From: Ailanthus altissimus
Lineage: Eukaryota; Streptophyta; Magnoliopsida; Sapindales; Simaroubaceae
Assembly (NCBI GenBank): GCA_946807835.1
Contig: OX327683.1
Span: forward strand, 2,733,001-2,797,000
DNA length: 64,000 nt
Direction: 5' to 3'
Part shown: positions 12,615 through 25,559 of the stretch, piece after piece
How the letters are laid out: each line of letters opens with the position of its first letter
Numbering within the stretch: the first letter of the stretch is position 1
Notes under the pieces: generated by a model
Database searches by the model: none
What the model was told of the DNA's origin: nothing
The model's input: only the letters and a program-made list of their open reading frames with translations
Position numbers and translations under genes: made by a program

Positions 12615-14015
12615 ACAACCTATTGAACACAAATAGCCCTTTCATACATGGATATGCTTTAACTAAAGGCTTGTTTGCAAATTGCTGATAGGCATTTCTT
12701 CTTTAGTAAATTTTATTAAAAAATCCATCGACAATTCAATTATCCAGCGACATTCAAATCCCTCATTCGATAGAAGAACTTGTGATAGAGAGAGTGAAAA
12801 AAAAATGGAAGAAGAAGACAAAAGAAAGAGAAAATAAATTTTTATATTATTTTTTATGAGCCAATCCATAATTGACATATGGATATAATAAAATATATTA
12901 TGTTAAATTGTATCTCACTTTGTAACTATGTCAATCCACTTAAAATTTTTATGATGAGTTATGATTTTTCTTCTACTATCAAAACATACAAAAATTAGTT
13001 AACACGCTTTGCTATGAATGGCCCAATATCGAATCTATGTATAATATCAAAGAACGTTATCTTGTGCTTCTAGACATACTGAGCTCCAAATACAGTAAAA
13101 AGAGGGGATCGATTCTATGAAAGATAAGATCAATAAATGAAAATTTATTGAAATTTTATTTTTGTGAGATCTTCAATAATGGTACCATGGGTGTCTTTAA
13201 AGTATACCAAATCAATATAACTATCTTTCTTAAGATAAATTAGAATTTTTCAAAACTTATGATACAAATTTAGAATTAAGGACATATTTTTAGGACAAAG
13301 ATGCCATATCCCTACTTTATCCATTGCTCAAGTTTGGCAAATTGAAGAAATTTAAACCAAATCCACCCATGAGTTAAATACATATTTAAATTGTGTATAT
13401 ATAAAATATATATATTTTGTTGAGAATTAACTACTCAAAATATATTTAATAAAATAATATTAATACTGTGCTTATATAGTTTGAATACAAATATTATATT
13501 TTAATAAATATGATATTTGATGTGTTAATTATTAGTTGGACATTTAATATGTCAATTATTAATTGGTATTGTATAACTATTACCTTTATAAGAAGTAAAA
13601 AATCAACAAATATATGATATGTGGTAGTTCTTGATTAGTGATAAATTGATTAGGATACAAATTTTATATTCAAAGTAAATATAGCACTATTTATAAAATA
13701 ATTAACTAAAAACTTGCTTAATATTTTTTAAAGGAAGAACTTTATTGTTAAATAAATTAATTTTATATTAAATTTTTTATCACACATATCTCGAGTGGAT
13801 AGTGAATTATCAATAGAGTAATATTAAGTTTATTTGTGATATAAATTTTATATTTTGAATGATGTGTTATGAATTAGTGACTACCACTTATTAATGTGGT
13901 AATTTTTTTTAATTCTTATGAATGTGATAATTATATAATATCAATTACTAATGAGTATATTACATCAGTTGTGATATAAATTTTGTATTATAATTATATA
14001 AGCACATTTCTGTTA
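12615..14015. other. Intergenic, AT-rich
   Basis: No coding region or element recognised. Low-complexity AT sequence with several short open frames that lack any domain. Confidence 0.5.
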
Positions 14016-14017
14016 TA

Positions 14018-15428
14018 AATAAGAGCAAAGGACATTCATACCTCATAAGTATTATTTAATATCCAACTACACTCCCATGATTTTAATAAGATTCAATTAT
14101 ACCTCTAACATAAGGGTATTACAGTAAATGAATAAAGTGTCACCATAAAACAGTGTTCGTCGTCGCTTGTCTACCGGAACCAGTCATCGGTAGATACTGT
14201 TATTCCAAAAAATGGTCACTGTTCATATGAATAATGTGAGTATTGTTTACGATGATTGTTCACCATGAACAGTATCTACCTCATAAAATACTGTTCACGT
14301 GCAGTATTGTTCATTAAATATTATAATTCTAAATTTAATTTTAATTTCAATTGCGTTAAATGTTATAATTTTAAATTAAATTTTAATTACATTAAATGTC
14401 AATTACATTAAATGTTTCCATTCCAAATTCAAATCTAATTTCAATTATGTTAAATGTTTAATTCCAATTACAATTACAATTTTAATTATGTTAAATGTTA
14501 TAATTTTAAATCTAATTTTAATTACGTTAAATATTCTAATTCTAATTCAAAATTTAATTTTAATTACGTTAAATACTATAATTTTAATTTTAATTACAAT
14601 TATTAGTCAATTTGAATTAATTTTATTTATTTTTGATTGAATAATACGAGCGACGTCAAATCAAATATATATATTTTGATGTGGATTAATAACAAATACA
14701 AAAAAAATCAATTCATATTTTTATTTTTTTAATTTTTTAAAAAAGGTAGTATGTATGGATACCTGTTATGAGTATCTACGAATTTTTTACTAAATCCATA
14801 CATATACCAAATTCGTTGTAAGTTTTAATTTTGTATACCAAATTCTCTTTAAATTTTATCAAAATTTTCCTAATGTAGGCAAGTTTTCGCAGGTTTATGA
14901 ATTTATGCGTAATTTTGCCATCCCTATCTAGAGCTAGAGCTTGTTTTTTACCTTCACCCCGTGACATTTTCTATACCTATTATGGATCGAATTTGGATGC
15001 TTCGAGTTGTAGAAACTATGAATTCGAGCATCGAAACGGTGAAATTTAATAAAAAATTTGATGTTTGAATCAGTGATTTCACTAAATAGTACTCAAAGTA
15101 ATGTTTATATGAACAGTACCACACTTGAACAGTATTTTTCAAGGTAAATATTGTTCACAATAAACAGTCATAATAGAAAATGCCCAACATTATTCACGTT
15201 GTGGTACTGTTCATATAAATAGTGATCGTTCGACAGTAAAATAATATTTACTGGTGACTAGTTTCGATAAATAAATAGCGGTGGTCACTATTTTATAATG
15301 ACACTTTATCAATTTACTATAATATCTTTATATTAAAAGTGTAGATAAATATTATTAAAATTATAAGAGTGTAATTAAATATTAAACAATATTTTTAAGG
15401 TATGTTTGTCCTTTGCACTATAAGCAAT
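14018..15428. mobile_element. Non-autonomous DNA transposon with long terminal inverted repeats (MULE- or MITE-like)
   Basis: The left end (from about 14022, gcaaaggacattcatacct) and the right end (to about 15417, aggtatgtttgtcctttgc) are inverted copies. The similarity continues inward for roughly 140-150 bp, including aataaagtgtcac at 14134 and its inverted partner gacactttat near 15300. No transposase frame lies inside. The interior (14310-14600) consists of degenerate copies of a short motif around ttaattacgttaaatgttat. Several cagtgttc / gaacagta motifs cluster just inside each arm. A possible decayed 9 bp target duplication (ttataaata vs ctataagca) flanks it, matching at 6 of 9 positions. 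The size and long arms suggest a Mutator-like derivative; the family is my inference. Confidence 0.75.
14310..14610. repeat. Degenerate interspersed repeat in the TIR element
   Basis: About seven irregularly spaced copies of a motif of the form aattacgttaaatgttataatttt. No coding potential. Confidence 0.6.
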
Positions 15429-15739
15429 AATAATTTTTTAAATTTTAAATCGACTATAATTACCTAAAATAAATCGTGTGATTTTATTTAAGCTGAGTTT
15501 GGCCGTTGATGCTTTTCTTTTATTTTTTTTAGAAAATCTTTTTCTTTCCCATTAAAATTAGGGATTTTTAGTTTTGGTTATCGAAATATACTGAGAATAA
15601 TGCATTTAAGCGAAACAATAGGGACTTACTTAATATTTCCCTACTTACAAATGTCAACCATTTGAAAGTATTTGACCAAAAAGCTGCTATAAGCCAGCCA
15701 TTAACTACTACTCCCTCTTCGGTACTTCAGACAAAAACA

Positions 15740-15749
15740 GGCGCCAAAA
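15740..15749 (+). promoter_or_regulatory. E2F-like site upstream of the VIM/ORTHRUS gene
   Basis: The sequence ggcgccaaaa contains GCGCCAAA, the reverse complement of the E2F consensus TTTSSCGC. It lies about 60 bp before the ATG, where promoter or 5' leader is expected. Homologues of this gene (UHRF1, plant VIM) act during S phase, so E2F control is plausible; binding is inferred. Confidence 0.6.
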
Positions 15750-15803
15750 GCCGAATCGTCTCGTCTCATTATCAATTCACCGTCCCCTTATCCTACGCAC
15801 ACA

Positions 15804-18800
15804 ATGGCGCACATTAGCGACCTGCCGTGCGACGGAGACGGCATTTGCATGAGCTGCAAGAAGGAGCCGTCGTCCGAAGAAACACTCACGTGCAAGACAT
15901 GTGCCGCTACCTGGCACGTGACTTGCCTCTCCTGTCGCCTCCAAACTCTCGCCGACGCTCTCCGATGGGAGTGTCCGGACTGTTCGATCACCGAGCCGGC
16001 GATGGCCGCGGTCGCCGGAGGATCCGGCGGCCTCGTCGCGGCGATTCGTGCGATCGAGTCGGACGAGTCACTCACCGAGTCGCAGAAGGCCGAGAGGAGA
16101 CAGGTGCTCGTGAGCGGCGGCGCGCGATCGAACGTTTGGGAAGACGCGAATCACGAGGAAATGGAAATCAACGGTGATGATGATGTGCTTAATATTCTTC
16201 ATGGAAAATTAAACTGTTCGTTTTGCATGCAGTTGCCGGAGAGACCAGTTACGGTAAGTGTATCTATTTATTTAATTAATTAATGTAGTTAATTTTCGTA
16301 CTAAATTTTGACTTTTTGATGAATATCTATTTGTTTACTGAAGTGCTTTTCGGATAAGCGCTTGATTGGTGCTTCCGTTGAAATACTTTTAAAAGGCAAC
16401 TTAATAGATTCTTCTTTAGAAAGCATTTTTACACATTTTTGTAAAAGAAATGTTCGTATTCTGTTTCACAGAAATATTTTCAAATGTATGTTGTGGTGAA
16501 TGTCTTTTCAAATATGGATTCCTTCAGCTTACGATTAAAATATTCATGATGCCTTTGCTTTTGCTCTTGTCCTTGTTATGCTATTTGTTTATATCTAATT
16601 GTAAAAACCGAATCTTGCTCAGCTACCCCAGGTGGCCGGAAGGAGACGCTCTTGCTTATCTATACATGAAGAGTCTTAAATGGGACAGGCGCACCACGTT
16701 ATCCATGTGCCCATCCAATTGATTTTTGCAGCACAAGCATTTATTTTGAAATTGACCAATCATGCCAAGGACTATGATAATGAGGGAAAAAAATTAAAAC
16801 ACATTGGGATTTTACCAGATGATATCATTGGGACTGTCCAATCTAAGTTTTTCTCCTATTCATAACATTGTTTCACTTAGTTGTCCATTAAGTGTCATAT
16901 GTTTGGCTATTTTACTTTGACTAATGTTCCTTTTAGGTTCTATACAATCTAGGAAAAAATTTTTGAAAAGGAAGAAACTTCAATTCCATTATCATGAACT
17001 TGTAACAAATAATGCTTGTTGATGCCCAACACTAGTTTTTTAGTTCTACCCTTCATACATGCAATACATATATCAGCCGGTTTTATGTATGGTATTTTTT
17101 AATAAAGCCTTTTTCTATTGCTTCCGTGCCACTTCTTTGCTGCATTGGAAAATGCTGAAACTCTTGACCAAAAGTTAAACTAAAATATATAATAGAACAC
17201 CTTTTTTGAATGTGTTCACAACTTAGCAATGTATGAAAGAGAGTGGAAATCTTGATTATGTATGTTGTTATTTGGCAAATGTTTATGGCCTCCTCTTTTC
17301 TTGTTTCAGACACCATGTGGCCATAATTTTTGCTTGAGGTGCTTCCAGAAATGGATTGGGCGGGGGAAGCGCACTTGTGCTAATTGTCGCAATGTTATCC
17401 CGTCCAAGATGGCTACCCAACCTCGAATCAATTCTGCACTTGTGTTTGCCATTCGAATGGCCCAGATGTCAAAATCCGATGCTGCAGGAGGGCCACCAAA
17501 CATTTATCATTGTGTCCACCATCAAAGTCGACCAGACAAAGCATATACAACAAAACGAGCAAAGAAAGCCGGCAAGGCTAATGCTTGTAGTGGGACAATA
17601 TTTGTTACAGTTCCTCCTGATCATTTTGGGCCTATTCTTGCGGAAAATGATCCAGTTAGGAAGCGGGGTGTTTTGGTAGGCGAGTCTTGGGAGGATAGAC
17701 TGGAGTGTAGACAATGGGGTGTCCACCTTCCTCATATGGCAGGCATTGCAGGTCAGTCAGATTACAGTGCCCAGTCAGTGGCCATCTCTGGAGGCTATGA
17801 AGATGATGAGGATCATGGCGAATGGTTCCTTTACACTGGAAGGTCTGTTTTCTGCATTAGTGATGTTCTTATTTTATCCTTGCTTTGCCATGTAATTGAG
17901 TTTTTATTTTTATAGTTATGTATTTACTATCATTTAAATAGGTCGAAAGACTGAACTAGTTTTCCGATAACAAATTTTCTTTATTTGGTTTTCTTTACTG
18001 TGTCAGACAACTATAATTTTTTGTAATTCAGTCTAGTTACGTTCATCTCAATGAAAGAATTGTAATGCGAGAAGAAGATGACTCTGGTTTATTTGTCAAA
18101 ATTGTTGGCACGAACTTATTGTTAGAGGAATGCTAGATTTGTTTCAGATAAGTTTGCAGGCTGAGTTGCCGAGGTTTTAATTACCAAAGCACAAGACTGT
18201 TCAGTTGAAGTTTCTTTGCAGAAATTATTACCCTCTTTCTATCACCTGCATGCTCAAATCATAACATGCATTATGATTTTAATGCCATTTGTTTTTCTTT
18301 GTTTGTTGTACAGTGGAGGAAGAGACCTAAGTGGAAATAAACGCACAAACAAAACTCATTCTTTTGATCAAAAGTTTGAAAATTTCAACAAGGCATTGCA
18401 AGTAAGTTGCCAGAAAGGGTATCCTGTCCGAATAGTTAGGTGAGTTAATGGAGTTTATGAGTATGAAGCTATATCAGCACTTAATCAGTATTGCTTTAAT
18501 TTTCATTTGTTACGATTAAATTTTCTTCAATGTAGGGCATTTATCCAAAGGTGGTTTGGCCTTAAATCTCAGTTTTTCCATTTTTGTGTGGATGAAGTGA
18601 AATACAAATTCAAATGGTCATTTTTCTGGATACTATGTGCTCATAATCTTTTAAGATTGAATCAAAGTCATATTGCTTTCATTATCTGCAGCATTAGTGC
18701 ATATTTTATATATAAAAGAGGTTAGGAGTACAGATGATTTTGAACACACTTTCTTTCCTTTTATGAATCTATCATGGTCCCTGGATTGGTATTTTGCTTT

Positions 18801-21639
18801 ACATGGGACAATTTGATGTTTAGTGATTAAGCAGAAACATAGAGATCAAGAGTTTCGTAATTAATTGTTAGAACCCAATAAGTTTAATTTTCTGTTTTAT
18901 AATTAAAGAACTTATTTAGTTTGACTTCTAGTTGGTTTAGGATTTCTTTTAATGCATGTTTCCTTATAGGTTTAATATTTCCTTTATAATTTAGGATTTT
19001 CTTTTCAGTAAGAGCTTAGGGCTCCTGTAAATTGTAATGTCCTATGGCTTATTTTCTTAAGCAACAAAAAAAAAAGGCTTTTGACAAATTGTAGGAAGAT
19101 CCCATCAAAGAGGTCAACCCTTTATTTTCTTTGTTTTCTTATTTTTTATTTTTAGAACCCTAGGGTCCTAAAATTAATCTCAAAGCAAATGACATTTTGT
19201 AATTGGTGTAATGCAGTGATGTCCACTTTGTTAAGTATTGCTTTAATTTTTTTAAAGTCTTGACCAATTAGAAGTACGTCTAGCCAGTTCTAAGTTTAGA
19301 TGCATGCTATTCTGATTGTGTTATGCAATTTTGTTTGATCACTTAACCTAATATTGCATTGATATCAGTGTGTATGTTGGGGTCCAACGAAAAATATTTA
19401 CCCATTGAGTTTCCTTGTTGAATATTCTGCTTCCATTTGAATAGTACTGACAAATTATATGTAGTTGCTCTTTTCTATGCAGGTCTCACAAGAAGCATTC
19501 CTCTTATGCCCCAGAAAGAGGAGTCCGCTATGACGGGATTTATAGAATTGAGAAATGCTGGCGTAAAAATGGGAAACAAGTAAAATAATTGCTTATGTTG
19601 TGGTTAATTGAGACATAATTAAGATTTGCTTATTGCTAGACCCGTTTTGTGACAAAGGTTCCACATTTTTTTTTGAGTTAGGGTTATAAGGTGTGCAGGT
19701 ATCTCTTTGTTAGATGTGACAATGATCCAGCCCCATGGACAAGGTCTTTTGTTTAATTTATTTCACCCTCTCTTCCCTCACTCTCGTCTCTGCATAACAT
19801 TTTCATGTTAATATGCAGTGATAATTGTGGGGACCGTCCAAGGCCTCTGCCAGTCATAAAGGAGTTAAAGAATGCAATTGATATAACTGAACGGAAGGGA
19901 TCCCCCTTCTGGGATTATGATGTAAGCCAAAATATTCTTTCACATCTCTCATTAAGTGCATGTATGTTTCTAAACTACTTTTTTCACCAGTTTTACATTC
20001 TACATACTCTCTTTTAGAATCGTATCTAGATAGATAATATGATGATGTCCACTGTTGAAATGCAACTAAATTCTAGCGTTCATTACGGTATTAGCTAGAC
20101 AGACAACAGTGGGTTTTTATATGCCTTAAAATGTTTTGGTTCTGCTCTCAGGAGGACAAAGCTTGCTGGCTGTGGAAGAAACCTCCACACAGTAGAAAAC
20201 AAGTTGATAGAGGAAATTTGGAAAATGGGAAGAGAGTGAGGAAGGTTAAACGGCTAGCACAAGATGTATCTGTGAGGCAGAAGTTTCTAGAAGGTTTGGT
20301 TTTCTTGTCAATCCATGTTTGGTATCTGTATTTTCTCATCATTGTAATCATCTTGTCACTGTAGTATTCTATTTTATTTTCATATTCTAACATTGTCATT
20401 TGTTTCATTGCCAATATATTATAGAAAGCAATTCTTGCTAATGGCTGATTAACCATGCAGAGCTTAGTTGCCTAATCTGTCAGAAAGTGATGAGTTTACC
20501 ACTTACTACCCCTTGTGGTCATAATTTTTGCCAAGCATGCCTAGAGGGTGCCTTCGCTGGTCAAAGTTTTATCAGACAGAGGAAATATGAAGGGTGGAGA
20601 ACATTGCGAGTGCAGAAGAATGTTATGAGATGCCCATCATGTTCAAATGACATAGCTGACTTCCTTCAGAATGCACAGGTGTGGCAGCTTGACCAATTTA
20701 CGCTAATCATTATTATTAAGTGAGCATTCTTGTTTCTGAACTGTAGTGCTATTTGGATTGGAATGTTGAAGGTTATTTTTTGTGGAAACTAATATTTTTT
20801 TAGCAAGAAGTTGATCTTTAAAGTATTCTGTAAACAATTGAACTGATGGGTATCTCTGTCGTCATTGCTGCTGAATGCAATAAAAATGTTTTCAGTCTTT
20901 CTGACCTTTCTGTAGTAACTGTATTCCCCTATCTGGTAGCAGGGGAGTGAATCAATGATGTGCTGCGTGTGCATTTGTGTTTCTTTATACCAAGCTTTGC
21001 TTATTGAATACAACATGGATTTTCAGATAAATTATTTGTATTATTAGCAGTAGATAAGAATTTTCTGTAAGATTTCCCTTGACAATGTCTAGTTTTCTGA
21101 GGCAGGTTAATAGAGAATTAATGGGTGTGATTGAATTGTTACAACAAAGATCTGCAGAGATGCCGGAGAATTCTGATGAATCCAGGGAAGAAACTGATAG
21201 TACAAATGAAGAAACTGTTAGTACAAATGAAGAATCAGATGCAAGTGCTGATGAGATGGAAATACACAATTTACATGATCAGATGCCGCACAAAGTCAAG
21301 GATAAAGCTTTGAAGATGCAGCCGGTATCTAAACCATTGCTGACATACAAGCGGAAGAAAGCAGATGGATGGCATAGTAATTCAAACAATGCTGGACAGA
21401 CTGACGTTGAATTTGTTCCAGTAAAGCCTGAAACAGTTGATGCTAAAGAAATGCAGAAAGTGCCAGTGGATAACAAATTCAAGCAGACTTATAAACGGAA
21501 AAAGTACAAGAATAGAGGCAACCAGTCCATGCAAAAAGAGGCAGTGGATAACAAATTCAAGCAGACTTATAAGCGGAAAATGTACAAAAATGGATGCAAC
21601 CTGCCTACCTTAGGCACCAACGATGAGCAAAAGAGCTAA
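15804..21639 (+). CDS. VIM/ORTHRUS-type E3 ubiquitin ligase (PHD-RING-SRA-RING)
   Basis: Recognises hemimethylated CpG DNA and is needed for maintenance of CpG methylation in the nucleus (UHRF1 family). Nine exons: 15804-16253, 17310-17842, 18314-18439, 19483-19579, 19691-19743, 19819-19921, 20152-20293, 20461-20678, 21106-21639. The join is 2256 nt, 751 residues, with GT-AG introns throughout. Domains: PHD finger (about 12-60), RING 1 (C138, C141, C153, H155, C158 to about 178), SRA (about 255-405, with YTGSGGRDLSGNK at the exon 2/3 join), RING 2 (C505-LI-C508 to about 565). A long C-terminal tail (575-751) is first acidic, then Lys-rich, with a duplicated 26-residue unit. The tail makes this longer than the Arabidopsis VIM proteins I recall (about 620-660). 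No breaks were seen. Which VIM paralogue this represents cannot be decided here. Confidence 0.95.
21466..21621 (+). repeat. In-frame tandem repeat, 78 bp unit, in the last VIM exon
   Basis: Two head-to-tail copies start at 21466 and 21544. Each encodes VDNKFKQTYKRK followed by a Lys/Asn-rich stretch. A third, weaker relative (LLTYKRKKADGW) lies upstream at about 21340. The basic YKRK cores could act as nuclear-localisation or DNA-binding patches; that is inference. Confidence 0.85.
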
Positions 21640-22507
21640 AATCGCAGCAGCAGAGTAAAAGATTCACCAGGTATAGGCTGTGATTAAACTGAATGTTCCT
21701 TTGGTGATCCAGTGATTCAAATTATTCATTTTTCTCATATTGTATCTGGTTAGTTTGTGGTTGAAGGCTTGATGGCAGTTGAAGTGCTTTTCTTTACAGC
21801 CACAGGCTTCCTGGTATCTTTTGTATCATCTGCTATCTTAAGATTATATAGACTCGTTGAAATCCTATGTAAATAGAATCTTAAATGCTTCTCTAGTATG
21901 TACTAACTGATTAAACTGTAACTTTTTAATGGTAGTATAAGAAATTTAGAGTTTAAATTCTGCTCTATCAAGATAGAACAAATAGAAGAAAATATCTTGA
22001 GTGCAAAATTTGATTTTTCGCTAATATTTTTTTGTTTAATATATAGTGTTAGTTGGCATAAAACTGACTGGCAAAGTCACAAAATATTCAATACATAAAA
22101 GCAAACTGAGGAATAATTTCACTTTCATGGTTCATCATCAAAATAGCAAATTTAATTCATAGGATAGGTTATTTTTGTGCTTCGTTGCATGGATGGATTA
22201 AAAAGAATGATATAAGTTATTTGTTTATTTTTTTTAAAAAAAGGGCCATAGAGATTTTGATAAGTAAAACTGAATTAAAATACTTTCGAACATGCCTAAG
22301 AACTCATCCTAGTCAGCTCTCATATGCAAAAAATCTACAGAAAATTGCAATAAAAACATATCTCGATGTAAATAAAGCTATGAGAAGAAACTCTCTAGAG
22401 TCCTGTATCCCCAACTGTTCTCCTAATTTGAGAAAAAAAAATATTTACAGTACATTGTTTTCTTCTTGGCTCGGCTTTCTTTGCTAATTAAGATTCTGGG
22501 TGAACTT
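21640..22507. other. Spacer between two convergent genes
   Basis: Should contain the 3' untranslated regions of the VIM gene (left) and the membrane protein gene (right, minus). No additional gene was recognised; the plus frames at 22185-22657 are AT-rich or antisense to the last exon of the membrane protein gene. Confidence 0.6.
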
Positions 22508-24956
22508 TTATTGCTCGAGTTTCTCAATCAAAGCCTTCTGTTCATCTTCGGAAAGAGCCTTGAACATGAAAACAGATTTATCGCCAATATCATCCTTCAA
22601 AATGAACGAAAAATTATCAGAATGTCATGGATTTTTAATTCAGCCAAAGCTAATTAGTTGAAGATCAGTAGCATTGACACTCTTGATTAGTAATGGTACC
22701 TTTATGGGTTGAGTAAACTTCCTTCCAGCAAATATCACGAAAAGTGCCATCCATGAACCAAGAAGAGTAAGTTTTACTCCATCATCCATCAAACCTGTCT
22801 GCGTATTTCAAGTGAAGCTCATTAAAAGTTGACATAAAACAGATTTTAAAAGGTAGAAATATCCCAAAAGAAAAAATTATCAAGGTCACTGTACACAGAA
22901 AGTCTCCACACGACAAACAGCTAGTGAAAAGATAAGAGTCTTAAGTCTCCTCTGTGCTGATTCACAGGATTCACATAGTTGAATAAATCATAAAGTTGGA
23001 CAAGTTCCAGAAGAGTACCAGGTGGCCAAGAAGAACCGAAGGTATAATGAGCGTAAGGATACCAGCTTCCAACTTTCCATAGCAGAGACCTGTTAGGGAG
23101 ATTCAAGCACTCAGTTCAAAAATTAGTTTGAGAAAAACCTCCTGATTCTTCTAACAATTATATCCAGCGCCGTGAAGTTTAGCATATCAAGAAGACAAAT
23201 GAATGCTTAATGTGATAAATCATAATTTTGTGAGGTTATGTGAAAATATTAGTCTCGATATATTCCAAGTCCTTAGAAGATAATGACCAAATGATATAAT
23301 ATACGAGTATCTATTCACCAACCAATCTTATATAATCAAAGTCTCTTGCATAGAATGAAGATATGTGTAATAAGAGATACCTTTAAACTTATCTCCTCTT
23401 CGAAGCAATGTTTTTGAAAAATTAAAGAAAGAAACTTGGACGCTTTTACCCTAAGTTTCTTTCAATTTTTCACTGCAAATAGCACGCAAACTGTATGTAG
23501 CTGACATCAAACTAGTTTTGGAAGGTTTAGTTTATATGAATTTTTCACTTAATAATAGAGAAGTGTTTCACCCCATGCTTGGTAAGACAAAAATTAACAG
23601 AAAATAAAATTTGACCAACAAAATAGCAAATGGGGAGAATTTAAAGGGGTAAAACTTGCCTACTGACCTGTTCATTGCATCTCAAATATAGAATCCTGAC
23701 ATAGATAATTTAACTAAAATTTCTTAAGTTCTCATCACACCAAAGGCTCAATCTCAGCATCATAAAATCTCATTAATCAATATAATTATCATAGCTAATT
23801 AAGCTAATATAAGAATGTATTAAACAAACACGATGCTACCTTCTTTGAAGACGAGTCCTGTTAGAGCTGCAAACAGAGGCCCGACAAACCAGACAGCTGT
23901 TGGGTTATCAATAACATACTGCACCAAATTCTCACTAGCCGGTTGAGCAAGGGCTGTGTATGTTGCCAAAGAGCCAATAACACCAAGCACCCACAATGCT
24001 TGAAGGGTTCTCTTAATCTCAGTTATGTAGATGTGAATTAGAACCAATGATAGCCCCAATCCACCAGCCCCAAGTATGTAAAACAAGTCAAGATTTTGCT
24101 TGATAATTTCACTCAACAAAGAATCAGTGGGTAAGAAAGCAGCCGATGCTGCAGCTACAAATGATGCAGCAGCAGTTACTAACCCTGTGCGATACAAAAT
24201 CACCTGCCACAAACAATCAAAATATCACTTAAAAAATTCTGAAGTAACGACCACAATCATGGCATCCCTTACCCTTTCAAATTCTGCAGTTTTTTAGTCC
24301 ACAGTCAACATTTTTTTTTTCTTTTAAATTTAAAGGTTTTGGGTGGGAGTGAAAAATCTCACTCACTAAATACCCAATCTCTTACTCCTAACTCTTACTC
24401 GAACTCGAATGGCTGCGGATGCAGTTCGCTATCACTCGGGCTACATCCTGAATGCAGTGAACCTTTGCAACCATTCGAACTACGCCCTGGGGCTAGTCCA
24501 CAATCAACATGTGGTGACCAAAAAATGCAGCCATTATGTGTTTAGTTTTTTTTTTTTTTGGCCAATTCCATTCCTTAGGCCTTCAAATTAGCATCTTTGC
24601 CAAATTTCATAAACGTTTTCATAATTTAGTAACTTTTAGTAGAACATTTGGATCTGAGTGCCATTAATATTCTAATAATAATAATAGTAAAAGCAAATTA
24701 ATACCTCTTTGACATCAGAGGAATCAACGGTCCAGGGACCATAAGCACCTTGATAAACCGTTCGATCAAGCGAACCCTGAGAGCTGTCACCCACAGCTTT
24801 ACACTTCATCTTTCCAATATTTCCATTCCTTCTAACTGAAACCTTAAAGAACAATGACAACGAAGAAGAACAAGAACAAGAACAAGAACAAGAAGTGGAT
24901 TTGCTGCTGAGTCTCGGCGGAGACGCCAAGTTCGTGGCTAACACGCGCATCGCCAT
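22508..24956 (-). CDS. Plastid integral membrane protein, probably DUF2301 family
   Basis: Five exons: 24705-24956, 23840-24203, 23019-23089, 22700-22798, 22508-22594. The join is 873 nt, 290 residues, with all introns GT-AG and one frame. The first about 50 residues are rich in Ser, Arg and hydroxylated residues with few acids, including a SCSCSCSC run, and look like a chloroplast transit peptide. Six or seven hydrophobic segments follow: around VTAAASFVAAASAAF, LFYILGAGGLGLSLVLI, LWVLGVIGSLATYTAL, VWFVGPLFAALTGLVF, ILTLIIPSVLLGHLTGL and LLGSWMALFVIFAGRKF. The C-terminus is short and charged. The LVFKEGLCYGKLEAG region and overall plan fit the DUF2301 family shared by cyanobacteria and plants; I assign it from memory with moderate confidence. 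The biochemical function is unknown. No breaks were seen. Confidence 0.85.
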
Positions 24957-25180
24957 AACTAAACTTAACTCAAAAAGATTAGACCAAATTTTCTGGGTAA
25001 TTAATTAAATTTGTCTTTCTTTTGTACTTCGAAAAGTTGTTTGATAAAATCAGAAATCTAGTTCGGTTGAGTTCAGTTCCAAGCGTTCTTATTTATCTGT
25101 CTGTGAAAGCGAGTATCAAGCTTTTTTTTCTACACGCGAGTACAGTCTAAACTAATGATTCAGATTTTTTTTGGTCTTTA

Positions 25181-25227
25181 TTGGGCCTAGAGACTTGCGC
25201 TTTATTGGGCTTTCGATCTCGGCCCAA
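25181..25227. promoter_or_regulatory. Cluster of TGGGC (site II-like) motifs upstream of the membrane protein gene
   Basis: ttgggcc (25181-25187), ttgggc (25205-25210) and the inverted ggcccaa (25221-25227) lie 225-271 bp upstream of the minus-strand ATG. Such TGGGCY motifs are bound by TCP factors in promoters of plant housekeeping and organelle-protein genes, which fits a plastid protein gene. Confidence 0.5.
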
Positions 25228-25559
25228 GATTTGCTTTGCTTGTGTATTTCAAAGTGTCTTTTTGTTTTTTTGGTCTTTTTGAATAAAAAGCACTTCTCAT
25301 TCCGAACTCAAAAAATTTTAAAATAAATTCTGATGCCGCATTAGACCAATCTCATAAGAGAATTAGCAGGGGTGTTGTGCGAAAGATGCCCAATAATAAA
25401 TATCGAATTAAACCCCCAATAATTTACTTCTATTAACTATTCTTTGCATGTAATAAACCGTCAACATTTTTAAGGAACGGAGAGTTATAATAATCACATG
25501 TACAATCGTGTAAAAATTTTATATTTATATTTTAAGATACATGTTATACACTTATAGAT
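25228..25559. other. Intergenic, nothing recognised
   Basis: Short AT-rich stretch between the promoter-like motifs and the start of a degenerate repeat. No frame or repeat was recognised. Confidence 0.5.

Noticed and set aside
15788..16075. Minus-strand 95-codon frame over the VIM first exon
   Set aside because: Antisense shadow of the GC-rich PHD-coding exon.
16450..16865. Frames inside VIM intron 1
   Set aside because: The intron borders at 16253 and 17310 restore the conserved RING finger exactly; the frames show no similarity to known domains.
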